Positions 45,976-53,275 of a stretch of DNA of 64,000 nt are shown piece by piece; the stretch's first letter is position 1, and every line of letters starts with the position of its first letter. Position numbers and translations under genes: made by a program. Origin of the DNA: Cohnella terricola (lineage in GTDB: Bacteria; Bacillota; Bacilli; Paenibacillales; Paenibacillaceae); assembly GCF_007786475.1 (NCBI RefSeq), contig NZ_VNJJ01000012.1, positions 1 through 64,000 on the forward strand, in the 5' to 3' direction. The notes under the pieces were generated by a model. It worked only from the letters and a program-made list of their open reading frames with translations, was not told where the DNA came from and made no database searches.

Positions 45976-46536
45976 TTGGAAATTAAAGAATTCTTACCTT
46001 ATTTAAGTGTGCCATCAATAATTGGAGGTATCGTTCTAATTATTAGAATAATTGCTTTAGCAAGAACAACAAAAATCGAAAGATTGCTAATGAATGATCA
46101 AAAGAACATAACAATATTCTTGATTCAGTCTTTCTTTGCATCAATAATTACCGCAATAATCGCACTGTATTTCACTTCACTTGCAGATGGTGATGAACAA
46201 ATAGAGTTTTATGTAGCTCTTTTCTTAGTTTATTTTGTTCTAGCTTTCGCCTCAGTACCTGGAGTATACAGTGTCTTGAGTCTAGTTAAAAAACGCTCAA
46301 TTCATTATGTACTGGTAGATTCTGAAGTTGTAACAGATTCTATGGCCCCTGTTAACGATCCTGTTGAAGTTACTGTTGGAGCTCAATATAAAATTAAATT
46401 ATATATTCATCGTGTAACATTTGAGGATAAAGTAATAGTATCAAGTAAACCAACTTTGAATGACATTCAAGGATTTAAAAGAGTAATAGATAAATCTTTT
46501 CTTTATGATAAAGACATTTTTGAAGAAAAGCTTTAA
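45976..46536 (+). CDS. small membrane protein of unknown function
   Basis: A 186-aa protein with three hydrophobic segments (about residues 17-29, 48-70, 78-101) and a C-terminal cytosolic tail with a beta-rich look. A TTG start at 45976 with AGGAGG 7 nt upstream is preferred. It sits between attC-like sequences B and C, in canonical gene-cassette orientation with C downstream. No family recognised; a role as a defence or toxin partner is possible but not shown. Confidence 0.6.
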   Translation: MEIKEFLPYLSVPSIIGGIVLIIRIIALARTTKIERLLMNDQKNITIFLIQSFFASIITAIIALYFTSLADGDEQIEFYVALFLVYFVLAFASVPGVYSVLSLVKKRSIHYVLVDSEVVTDSMAPVNDPVEVTVGAQYKIKLYIHRVTFEDKVIVSSKPTLNDIQGFKRVIDKSFLYDKDIFEEKL

Positions 46537-46540
46537 TCTC

Positions 46541-46647
46541 ACCTAACTGCTTATTTACGAAGTTCGCAGATGCAGATACATATACTGTTATATTCGATAA
46601 GCCTTTAGATTTCCCTTTTATGTATTGAGCAAATCTGCCCGTTAGTT
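46541..46647. repeat. attC-like inverted-repeat sequence C
   Basis: It opens ACCTAAC (exact RYYYAAC) five bases after the stop of the membrane gene and ends GTTAGTT (one mismatch to GTTRRRY). Inner arms CGCAGATGC and GCAAATCTGC can pair. It lacks the CGGACCGAGG block of A and B. Confidence 0.35.
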
Positions 46648-46659
46648 TGGCGGGGTTAT

Positions 46660-46750
46660 GGTGGCTCTCGCTAACGGAGAAGTGGCTTTTTTTCCGGATG
46701 AGTGGCACTCTAAACACCGGAATGGTGGCTCTTTTTGACCGAAATATTTA
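46660..46750. mobile_element. IS21-family terminal-repeat remnant
   Basis: It holds several copies of GTGGCTCT/GTGGCTTT/GTGGCACTC and the final segment AATGGTGGCTCTTTTTGACC, typical of the multiple terminal repeats of IS21-family elements of Gram-positives. No istA or istB gene is nearby, so only one end remains. Confidence 0.6.
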
Positions 46751-46765
46751 GTGAATAAAGTAAAT

Positions 46766-46801
46766 GATAAAAGCCTGAGGTTGAGAGCAGCCCCAGGCTT
46801 C
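46766..46801 (-). terminator. terminator of the recombinase gene
   Basis: On the minus strand AAGCCTGGGG and CCTCAGGCTT form the stem, followed by TTATC. Confidence 0.7.
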
Positions 46802-46854
46802 AAACTCGTTATTATTGCAGAGAAATGGTCACTGGTAATTATCCAGAAACTTTC

Positions 46855-48330
46855 TTATTCCTTCATTATGATCTTCAAGTTAATCCCATTTTCTTCCTTC
46901 GTGTAAATGATCGTATCAATAAATTCACGCAGAATATCATTTGCTTCGTTTTCTGGGATGTTGTCACCATGAGTTAGAAAACGTCTCATGTTTTCAAGTC
47001 GTGCAGAAACTTTATCGTGTTCTGACATTTTGTTCTCTGCTGTCATTTCCTCGATCTGTTCTTCAAGTGAAGCGATCTGCTCCTTAAAGGATGCAATTTG
47101 CTTACGAGCCTCATCTGGAGTGAAGATTTCCATAACGAAACCTTGTTGCACTCGTTTAATATCCTTGTTTAGTTTCTCGATCTGCTTTTCTCTACGCTTG
47201 ATCTCCTCATCAAAATTCTGTACCTCATCATCAGTCATGAGATGGATGTATTGTTCAAGCTGCTCAACATATTGAGCAAAGTATTCATGGAAAAGGGTTT
47301 TAAAGTCATCAACGTATGCCCCACCATTCGTGCATGTGGTGTAGGTTCCATCATCTTTGTATGTCCGTGTCCTACAGCTTGTAATTCTCTTCTTGCCGTG
47401 CGCATTTTGAAATGAGTGGATATTGCCACAGACTCCACAACGTACCAAACCAGAAAATGTATGTTTCCCAACTTTCAAAGCAGCAGGTCGGGAGTTACGT
47501 TCGTTTCTAATTCTCTGTGCCATATCAAACAATTCTTGAGGAACGATTGGTTGATGAGCTTCCTTAATCAAAATTTGATCTTCCGTTGAAGTTCGTTCTG
47601 TTACACGTTTTCCGTCTTGTTTGTACTGTTTAGTACGTCCGTATGAGGAGTGTCCAGCATAAACAACATTGGCAATCATTCGTGCCACAGAGGATGAACT
47701 CCATTGCATGTTAGTAATCCCTGCATTGGTGAAGTCGTATGCTATAGTTGTGGTAGACTTTCCTGACACGTACTCATTGAACATACGCACAATGATCTCG
47801 GCATCCTCAGGGACGATCTCAAGATTCTTTGTGTCCCGATTATATCGATACCCAAACGGAACTTTTTTGCCCATCCAATTACCCTTCTTTGCCGATTCTC
47901 TTGAACCCCTCATAAGACGCTTTCTAGTAGTTTGCCATTCCCGCTTTTCGATCAGAGCAATAATGTCGCCGCTGAACATTTGATCTTCATTGGTATAGTC
48001 CGTCATCGATGTTGGAGTAACTAGAACACAACCAGACTTAATCATGATTTCTTTGACTTCCTCGTAATGTTTCGTGTTCCGAGTCAGACGAGATTGTTCG
48101 GTGCAAACGATGGCATCGTATTCATAGTGCTTGATCTTGGACAGAAGCTTCTGGAACTCTGGACGATCCCATTCTTGAGATGATCCTGTCTCACTGTACA
48201 AATCATACACATACCCGCGCTTTTCACATAGTTCTATCAGTGAATTAGCTTGTCCATCTATAGATGTAGTTGTCTTATCATCGGCTTCGCGGCTCTTTCT
48301 GCAATAGATTGCAACCTTCTTAATCGCCAT
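46855..48330 (-). CDS. large serine recombinase of the element
   Basis: A 491-aa site-specific recombinase: N-terminal resolvase domain with catalytic Ser13 in IYCRKS, recombinase domain (about 155-275, KVPFGYRYN), zinc ribbon (Cys298, 301, 319, 333), coiled coil (about 375-435) and C-terminal tail. Such enzymes integrate and, with a directionality factor, excise elements at attP/attB sites. It sits 80 bp from the right core, transcribed away from cotJC's 5' part, as spoIVCA of skin does. Its own promoter was not resolved. Confidence 0.93.
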   Translation of the reverse strand: MAIKKVAIYCRKSREADDKTTTSIDGQANSLIELCEKRGYVYDLYSETGSSQEWDRPEFQKLLSKIKHYEYDAIVCTEQSRLTRNTKHYEEVKEIMIKSGCVLVTPTSMTDYTNEDQMFSGDIIALIEKREWQTTRKRLMRGSRESAKKGNWMGKKVPFGYRYNRDTKNLEIVPEDAEIIVRMFNEYVSGKSTTTIAYDFTNAGITNMQWSSSSVARMIANVVYAGHSSYGRTKQYKQDGKRVTERTSTEDQILIKEAHQPIVPQELFDMAQRIRNERNSRPAALKVGKHTFSGLVRCGVCGNIHSFQNAHGKKRITSCRTRTYKDDGTYTTCTNGGAYVDDFKTLFHEYFAQYVEQLEQYIHLMTDDEVQNFDEEIKRREKQIEKLNKDIKRVQQGFVMEIFTPDEARKQIASFKEQIASLEEQIEEMTAENKMSEHDKVSARLENMRRFLTHGDNIPENEANDILREFIDTIIYTKEENGINLKIIMKE

Positions 48331-48390
48331 GATATTTCATCCCCTCATGGTATATTATTCCTTGAGAAGATTATATCATATCAGTTGCAA

Positions 48391-48636
48391 CTAAGAAGCC
48401 GTTTGTTTGTAAATCATTGTGGCAATCATTTCCAGGTGGGCAAATTCCTCCGTCCCGATATCGGTCAGCAGTCCGACAACCTTGTCCGGGATCGTATACC
48501 TTTGGTTCAGGTAACGCAAAGCCGCCGACAATTCCCCGTCCGCACCCCCATATTGCTCGACAAGATAACGTGCCATCCGAGGATCGCATTTGCTCACCCT
48601 AACGGGATATTGCAGCTTCTTCTCATAGATCCACAT
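48391..48636 (-). pseudogene. cotJC: cotJC 5' part (first 76-77 codons) separated by the inserted element
   Basis: The frame reads MWIYEKKLQYPV..., the beginning of CotJC, through GTEEFAHLEMIATMIYK and then runs 4 codons into the element (QTAS) before a stop. GGAGG lies 16 nt before the ATG at 48636. It is 20 nt behind cotJB. The rest of the protein is encoded at 34640-34986. The N-terminal third carries EEFAHLEM, part of the ferritin-like metal site, so the truncated product cannot be active. Confidence 0.95.
48410..48413. other. attachment core, right end (cotJC 5' side)
   Basis: TAAA; on the coding strand ATTTAC. Exchange with the left core restores ATG ATT TAT AAG, giving M-I-Y-K-L-T-K-D. 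Confidence 0.8.
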
Positions 48637-48656
48637 GGATTAGGATTCCTCCCTCC

Positions 48657-49037
48657 TCATACTTGCCACGGCCACGGAGTTTCGACCCACTGCCACGGAA
48701 AACGGCTATAGCTGTGACCAAATTGCATCAGCGGTCCGTACCTCATCTCGAACTCGTTCGCGATTTGCCGCCGTCTCTGCGCAAGTTGATTAAACTGCTG
48801 AACGGCTTGCATATCCGTTGGATGGGTGTCTAAGTACAAGGTTAATTCCACCAACGCGAAATCCGTTCTTTGCAGTTCGAGCAAATCCCGGCAATAGTCT
48901 TCGTCGCCCCTGACGCTCTTTTCCGGGCTTTGAGCCGCTTCGTTCCGATATCCGCGTTCGTTGCGATCGTTGCGGTCATTTCTATCGTTACGATCGTAGC
49001 GGTCGTTACGGTCATCCCGCTCGAATCGGTCAACCAT
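48657..49037 (-). CDS. cotJB: spore coat protein CotJB with an Asp-Arg-Asn-rich head
   Basis: A 126-aa protein. Residues about 45-126 match CotJB (YCRDLLELQRTDFALVELTLYLDTHP, QFNQLAQRRRQIANEFEMRYGPL). The first 35 residues are a repeat of D-R-N-D blocks (MVDRFERDDRNDRYDRNDRN) not present in the B. subtilis protein of about 87 aa. CotJB belongs to the inner coat proteins made with CotJC. It overlaps the cotJA stop by 8 nt and precedes cotJC by 20 nt. Confidence 0.88.
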   Translation of the reverse strand: MVDRFERDDRNDRYDRNDRNDRNDRNERGYRNEAAQSPEKSVRGDEDYCRDLLELQRTDFALVELTLYLDTHPTDMQAVQQFNQLAQRRRQIANEFEMRYGPLMQFGHSYSRFPWQWVETPWPWQV

Positions 49038-49263
49038 GTTTCTTACCTCCTTTGGCTTCCTGCCTAGACGGATAAGAGCTATATAGGGCGGGCCATAAAG
49101 TACCTCGATTCAACGCCTCGTCCAAAGGGAATTGCGGCAAATTCATCGGCTGGAACACGATATATTGATTGGGGGGCACGACATACCATTTTACGCGGAT
49201 AGGGGGACATGGGTCATGCGGACCGACAAAAGGCATCCAACTCCGCCACTGGGCATCATTCAT
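49030..49263 (-). CDS. cotJA: spore coat-associated protein CotJA
   Basis: A 77-aa Pro/Trp-rich protein (MNDAQWRSWMPFVGPHDPCP, YVVPPNQYIVFQPMNLPQFPLDEALNRGTLWPALYSSY), matching CotJA. ATG 49263 was chosen because AGGAGG lies 10 nt upstream; the frame is open further upstream but without a ribosome site. First gene of the cotJABC operon, made in the mother cell. Its promoter was not resolved by eye. Confidence 0.85.
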   Translation of the reverse strand: MNDAQWRSWMPFVGPHDPCPPIRVKWYVVPPNQYIVFQPMNLPQFPLDEALNRGTLWPALYSSYPSRQEAKGGKKHG

Positions 49264-49398
49264 CCTGCTGTAACCTCCTCCGTTGTTTTCCATAAAGATT
49301 ATATTTTTTTCGGGGATTGTCTTATTCCGTAAATTCCAAATGCCAAGCATAAACGGCTTACGCCGTCCTTAGGATCGGAGGATAACGTTTATGTCGGA

Positions 49399-49443
49399 GG
49401 TGATTCAGATAAGTATGGCGATTGTTATACTTTCTGAATCACC
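49399..49443. promoter_or_regulatory. long inverted repeat upstream of cotJA
   Basis: GGTGATTCAGA(T)AAGTAT and ATACTTTCTGAATCACC pair over 17 bp with one bulged T and a 10-nt loop. It lies between the terminator of the 49501 gene and the cotJ operon. No T-run, so a binding site or small insertion is as likely as a terminator. Confidence 0.5.
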
Positions 49444-49478
49444 AAAAAAGCCGTCCCCTATCAATCTAGGAACGGCTG
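49443..49478 (-). terminator. terminator of the gene at 49501
   Basis: On the minus strand AGCCGTTCC and GGGACGGCT-type arms form the stem, followed by TTTTTTGG. Confidence 0.75.
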
Positions 49479-49500
49479 AAAACCATAGCAGACAAATCTA

Positions 49501-50535
49501 CTACTGAAACCTGATTTTGAAATCGAACAGCCCGGCCTTACGCATCGCCATGAATACAATCACGACGATTGGCCCGAGGAATACGCCGACGACGCCGACG
49601 AGCTCGTAGCCTACGTACAAGCTGATTAGCGCAGACAATGCGCCGATTCCGACCGCGTCCCCGAGTATTTTCGGCTCCACGATTCTACGGACGATGGTAA
49701 TGACCAGGAAGAGCAAGATCAAACCGATGCCGGTGTACATTTCGCCCGTGGCCATTTGATAAACCGCCCAAGGAACGAGCGCCGAACCTACCCCGAGAAC
49801 CGGAAGAATATCCACGACGACGATTACCAGCGCGATGGCCAGTGGATACCCCGTTCCGATAAAGAGCAAGCCTGCGAACGAAAGAACGTACGTAAAGAGG
49901 CTGAGCAGCAACTGCGCGCGAATAAAACCGAATACCGATCGTCGCAGGCTCTGCAACACTTCTTCTACCTGGAGCTGGGACTTCTCTTCGAACAACGACA
50001 AAAACGAAGCTTTCATCATCGGCAAACTAAACGCGAATAGATAGACGGCCACCAAGAAAACGACAAAGAAAATAAAAAAGTCCGGAATGCCCGAAGCGAA
50101 ACTGAACAATACGCCCGATAGTTTGGTCGACAATTGCCCCAGCGCCGCGGTAATATTGGACACCCATTTCTCCAATTCTTCCGGCAAAGGCGTTGCTCCG
50201 CGACTGGAATAGCTCTGTGCTTGTCCGATCAAATTTCTTACGTATTCGTTCGCGTTCTCCAACATACCCGGGAGCTTATCGAGAAAAGCCCGCAACTCGG
50301 TCACCAGCTTCATTCCGATCAGCCCAAGCAAACCCAGGAACACGATCGTAAACAAAGTACTTGAAGCCGTCGAGGCGGCCAACCGGTTCATACCAGTTTT
50401 TCTCATTAGCAACAAAGTCAAAGGTTCGAGGAAAATGGCCGCCACGAGCGCCAGAAGAAACGGCGCTCCGACCGTAAACAATAAATACAGAAATACGAGC
50501 GAAGCGACCATCAGCACCAATACGCGAATCGGCAC
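49501..50535 (-). CDS. AI-2E-family membrane protein, YtvI-like (sporulation)
   Basis: A 344-aa protein with about eight hydrophobic segments of the AI-2E transporter family (LFTVGAPFLLALVAAIFLEPL, FRAQLLLSLFTYVLSFAGLLF, ILPVLGVGSALVPWAVYQM). The YtvI subgroup of spore formers is annotated as sporulation integral membrane protein. Its substrate is unknown. Next gene upstream (50562) is 27 nt away, so they may be co-transcribed. Confidence 0.82.
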   Translation of the reverse strand: MPIRVLVLMVASLVFLYLLFTVGAPFLLALVAAIFLEPLTLLLMRKTGMNRLAASTASSTLFTIVFLGLLGLIGMKLVTELRAFLDKLPGMLENANEYVRNLIGQAQSYSSRGATPLPEELEKWVSNITAALGQLSTKLSGVLFSFASGIPDFFIFFVVFLVAVYLFAFSLPMMKASFLSLFEEKSQLQVEEVLQSLRRSVFGFIRAQLLLSLFTYVLSFAGLLFIGTGYPLAIALVIVVVDILPVLGVGSALVPWAVYQMATGEMYTGIGLILLFLVITIVRRIVEPKILGDAVGIGALSALISLYVGYELVGVVGVFLGPIVVIVFMAMRKAGLFDFKIRFQ

Positions 50536-50561
50536 ATCCTATCCTCTCCCTCTTCAAACCG

Positions 50562-51923
50562 TTACTGCAGTTGATCGTCGGTCGGGCCTAATCCCTTAGG
50601 TGCGGTTTCCGCGATGGCGATTTTATTTTTGTAAATATGTACGCGCTGAACCCGCAACCTCTCTGTTTGAGCAATTTCGAAGACGTAACCTTCGTGGATG
50701 ACTTTCTGGCCTTTCGAAATATTGCCTTCCAAATGATTGAACAACCATCCTCCGATCGAATCCACTTCCTCGTCTTCGATCCCGAGTCCCAGCAAATCAT
50801 TCACGTCTTCAATCAGCATACGCCCGTCCACGGAAGTTAATTCCCCTTTTACGATCACATTCGGAAGCTCATTGTCAAATTCGTCCTGGAGTTCGCCGAC
50901 GAGTTCTTCCAATATCGTTTCCGCGGTCAGCATTCCGGCCGTGCCGCCGTATTCGTCGATGACGATCGCGACTTGGGATTTCCTTCGTTGCATCAGCTTC
51001 AGCACCTTGCTCACTTCCATCGATTCCGGAACGCTGAGAATCGGCCGGAGAAACTCTTTGAGATTGTGGTCTTCATCCGGATCAGCCGTTAACAGATCCG
51101 TGATATGTACGAAACCGATAATTTGATCCTTATCTTCGAGTCCGACGGGATAACGGGTATGCTTCGTCGCGTACACCGTCTTCAAGTTTTCGGAATACGG
51201 CACGTTCGCGAACAAGCAGTCCATATCCGTACGGGGAAGCATCACTTCGCGGGCCACGCGATCCGAAAATTCGAACACGTTATCGAACAATGTCATCTCG
51301 TCTTTGTCGATGATACCGCTCTTCGCGCTTTGGTCCATCAGAATTCGGATCTCCTCTTCCGTATGCGCCGCGTCGTGTTCGCTGGCCGGCTCGACGCCGA
51401 TCAGCTTCAGCAGCCGGTTCGCCGAACCGTTCAAAAACCAGATGACCGGGAGAAACAACCGATAGAACATGAGCAGCGGCCAGGACAACCAGAGCGATAC
51501 GCCGACGGAACGTTGAATAGCCAACGACTTCGGCGCAAGCTCTCCAAGGACGATGTGTAAAAATGTAATGATGCAGAATGCGGCAGCGAACGAAATCGAA
51601 TGAATGATCGTCTCGTCGGTCACTCCGAAATTATGCAGCAAAGGCGAGATGATTAAATCGGCGATCGCCGGTTCTCCGACCCAACCGAGCCCCAGAGATG
51701 CTAGCGTAATGCCGAGTTGAGTCGCCGATAAGTAAGCGTCCAGCCTTTTGTTGACCTTCAGCGCATATTTGGCGCGCACGTTGCCCTCGTTGCTTAACTG
51801 CGTTAATCGGGATTGACGCACTTTAACGAGCGCGAATTCCGACGCGACGAAAAACCCGTTAAGAAACACTAGGAACAAGACGAGAACAACGTTCCAGAAA
51901 ATTAAACTCCAATGAATTTCCAA
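50562..51923 (-). CDS. CorC/HlyC-family transporter-like protein
   Basis: A 453-aa protein: DUF21 membrane domain (about 1-190, FFVASEFALVKVRQSRL, LGLGWVGEPAIADLI), CBS pair (about 210-330, RTDMDCLFANVPYSENL and IGFVHITDLL) and C-terminal CorC_HlyC domain (ELVGELQDEFD...GRMLIEDVNDLLGL). The family includes the magnesium efflux-related YhdP/MpfA proteins. The name haemolysin is historical. Gene precedes the permease at 49501. Confidence 0.87.
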   Translation of the reverse strand: MEIHWSLIFWNVVLVLFLVFLNGFFVASEFALVKVRQSRLTQLSNEGNVRAKYALKVNKRLDAYLSATQLGITLASLGLGWVGEPAIADLIISPLLHNFGVTDETIIHSISFAAAFCIITFLHIVLGELAPKSLAIQRSVGVSLWLSWPLLMFYRLFLPVIWFLNGSANRLLKLIGVEPASEHDAAHTEEEIRILMDQSAKSGIIDKDEMTLFDNVFEFSDRVAREVMLPRTDMDCLFANVPYSENLKTVYATKHTRYPVGLEDKDQIIGFVHITDLLTADPDEDHNLKEFLRPILSVPESMEVSKVLKLMQRRKSQVAIVIDEYGGTAGMLTAETILEELVGELQDEFDNELPNVIVKGELTSVDGRMLIEDVNDLLGLGIEDEEVDSIGGWLFNHLEGNISKGQKVIHEGYVFEIAQTERLRVQRVHIYKNKIAIAETAPKGLGPTDDQLQ

Positions 51924-51978
51924 GCGAATCGTGCTCCTCCTCTACTCCCCCGCTATAGCCGTACGAATGTCGCAGCCT

Positions 51979-53133
51979 TTAGGGGAATGCACGCCTTTGC
52001 GTAAAATCGACATCGCGATAGTACATATCGGACACGAGCAAATTCGGACCGCAGCAGCCGGCGCTCGGGCAATGGCAATTGACCGCTTGCTGCATCGGAT
52101 GTACCCGCCACTTGGCGAATATGTCATCCAGCTTTTCGCTGCGAATATTTCCGAACGAAGGCACGGATGCGAAATCCGTTACGTAAACGTCTCCGCTGAA
52201 CAGATTGACGTTCACCCGGTTTCTCCCGTCCGGATCGTTGCGGACGGTGACATTGGTTTCTTCTTTCAGCCTGCGGACCAGACTGCGCTCTTCCTCATTT
52301 TCGCTGCAAGCGAAGAAAGGCAACGTGCCGAACAACATCCAGACTTCGGGATCGCGGATATCGAGCAGCGTCGTCACCGCTTGGAACATTTGCTCTCGGC
52401 TGATGGCTGGCAGTCCGGAAGCGAATGAGCTTGGGTACATCGGATGCACTTCATGGCGTCTGCAGCCCATCTCGATAATAAGCCGGTGAATATCCGCGAT
52501 TTTGTCGTGAGTGCGATAGTTGATCATCGACTCCGCGGATACGAACAATCCGCCTTTGGCTAGCCTTTGCGAATTGTCGATCATTCTTTCATACAATTTG
52601 GAAGTCGTCTCCGGACGGACGTTGCGCCCCGTACGGGCAAAGCCGACCTGGTGGAAATCCTCCGCTTGCGTATAGTTAAACGATATGTGCATCACATCCA
52701 AATAAGGAGCGATAAGTTCGTATCTTTCAAAGTCCAGCGTAACGTTCGAATTCAATTGCGTGCGTATCCCGCGCGCACGGGCATACTTTAGCACGGGAAG
52801 CATAATATCGCGGACCGTCTCCATACGGAAGGTCGGCTCTCCTCCGGTCATGCTGATCGTTTCTAGATGTTCGACTTCGTCGAGCCGTCGAAACAGAAGA
52901 TCGAGCGGAAGATGCGGCGCCTCGCTCGTCGTTAAGCTATCGCCTACCGCGCAATGCTCGCACCTCATATTGCACAAGTGAGTTACGGTCAGTTCCACGC
53001 TAGTTAATTCGTGGCGTCCAAAACGCTGCAAGGAACGAATCGGATCCCATGGGTCATACGAAGGAGATAATACTTTCCAATCAATAGGCGGTGCATAAGG
53101 AGTGTCCGTTGTCGGACGTGTTAGTGCTTGCAT
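51979..53133 (-). CDS. yfkAB: YfkAB radical SAM protein
   Basis: A 384-aa protein with the radical SAM iron-sulphur motif CNMRCEHC near residues 53-60 and the C-terminal CHCPSAGC (CxCxxxxC) motif near 360, the hallmark of the YfkAB group, plus TGGEPTFR. It is thought to act on a peptide or small molecule during stress or sporulation; the substrate is unknown. Monocistronic, facing the hairpin at 53224. Confidence 0.9.
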   Translation of the reverse strand: MQALTRPTTDTPYAPPIDWKVLSPSYDPWDPIRSLQRFGRHELTSVELTVTHLCNMRCEHCAVGDSLTTSEAPHLPLDLLFRRLDEVEHLETISMTGGEPTFRMETVRDIMLPVLKYARARGIRTQLNSNVTLDFERYELIAPYLDVMHISFNYTQAEDFHQVGFARTGRNVRPETTSKLYERMIDNSQRLAKGGLFVSAESMINYRTHDKIADIHRLIIEMGCRRHEVHPMYPSSFASGLPAISREQMFQAVTTLLDIRDPEVWMLFGTLPFFACSENEEERSLVRRLKEETNVTVRNDPDGRNRVNVNLFSGDVYVTDFASVPSFGNIRSEKLDDIFAKWRVHPMQQAVNCHCPSAGCCGPNLLVSDMYYRDVDFTQRRAFP

Positions 53134-53223
53134 CGTTCGTGCTCCTGTCGTTTGTTACGTTCTTATTATTGTACTGGTCGACGTCAAGAAAAACAAACCT
53201 TCATCTCGCCTCCCGACAAAGCA

Positions 53224-53266
53224 GGCTGCCCCGTCCGCGGAATCGAGATCCGCGGACGGGGCAGCC
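53224..53266. terminator. perfect 18-bp palindromic terminator
   Basis: GGCTGCCCCGTCCGCGGA and its exact complement flank a 7-nt loop, without a strong T-run. It closes the HD-GYP gene on the minus strand. Confidence 0.75.
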
Positions 53267-53275
53267 GTTGTCGTG

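Larger units (their letters stand above)
34983..48413. mobile_element. 13.4-kb recombinase-bearing element inserted in cotJC
   Basis: The element is bounded by a 4-bp direct repeat TAAA (34983-34986 and 48410-48413, plus strand) in identical codon phase of cotJC. Its genes, on both strands, are a 47-aa protein, an FtsK-like translocase, a CRESS-like Rep with origin hairpin, an 82-aa protein, a repressor, an IS1634-type remnant, a large NTPase, a Mrr-like nuclease, a small membrane protein, IS21-type end sequences and a large serine recombinase next to the cotJC 5' part. It is visibly more AT-rich than both flanks. Element size, end-to-end distance between cores, is 13,427 bp. Confidence 0.93.

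Noticed and set aside
34998..48391. TTGCAAC repeats as the recombination core
   Set aside because: Crossing over there would not restore the CotJC reading frame, whereas the TAAA core restores it exactly, including length and phase.
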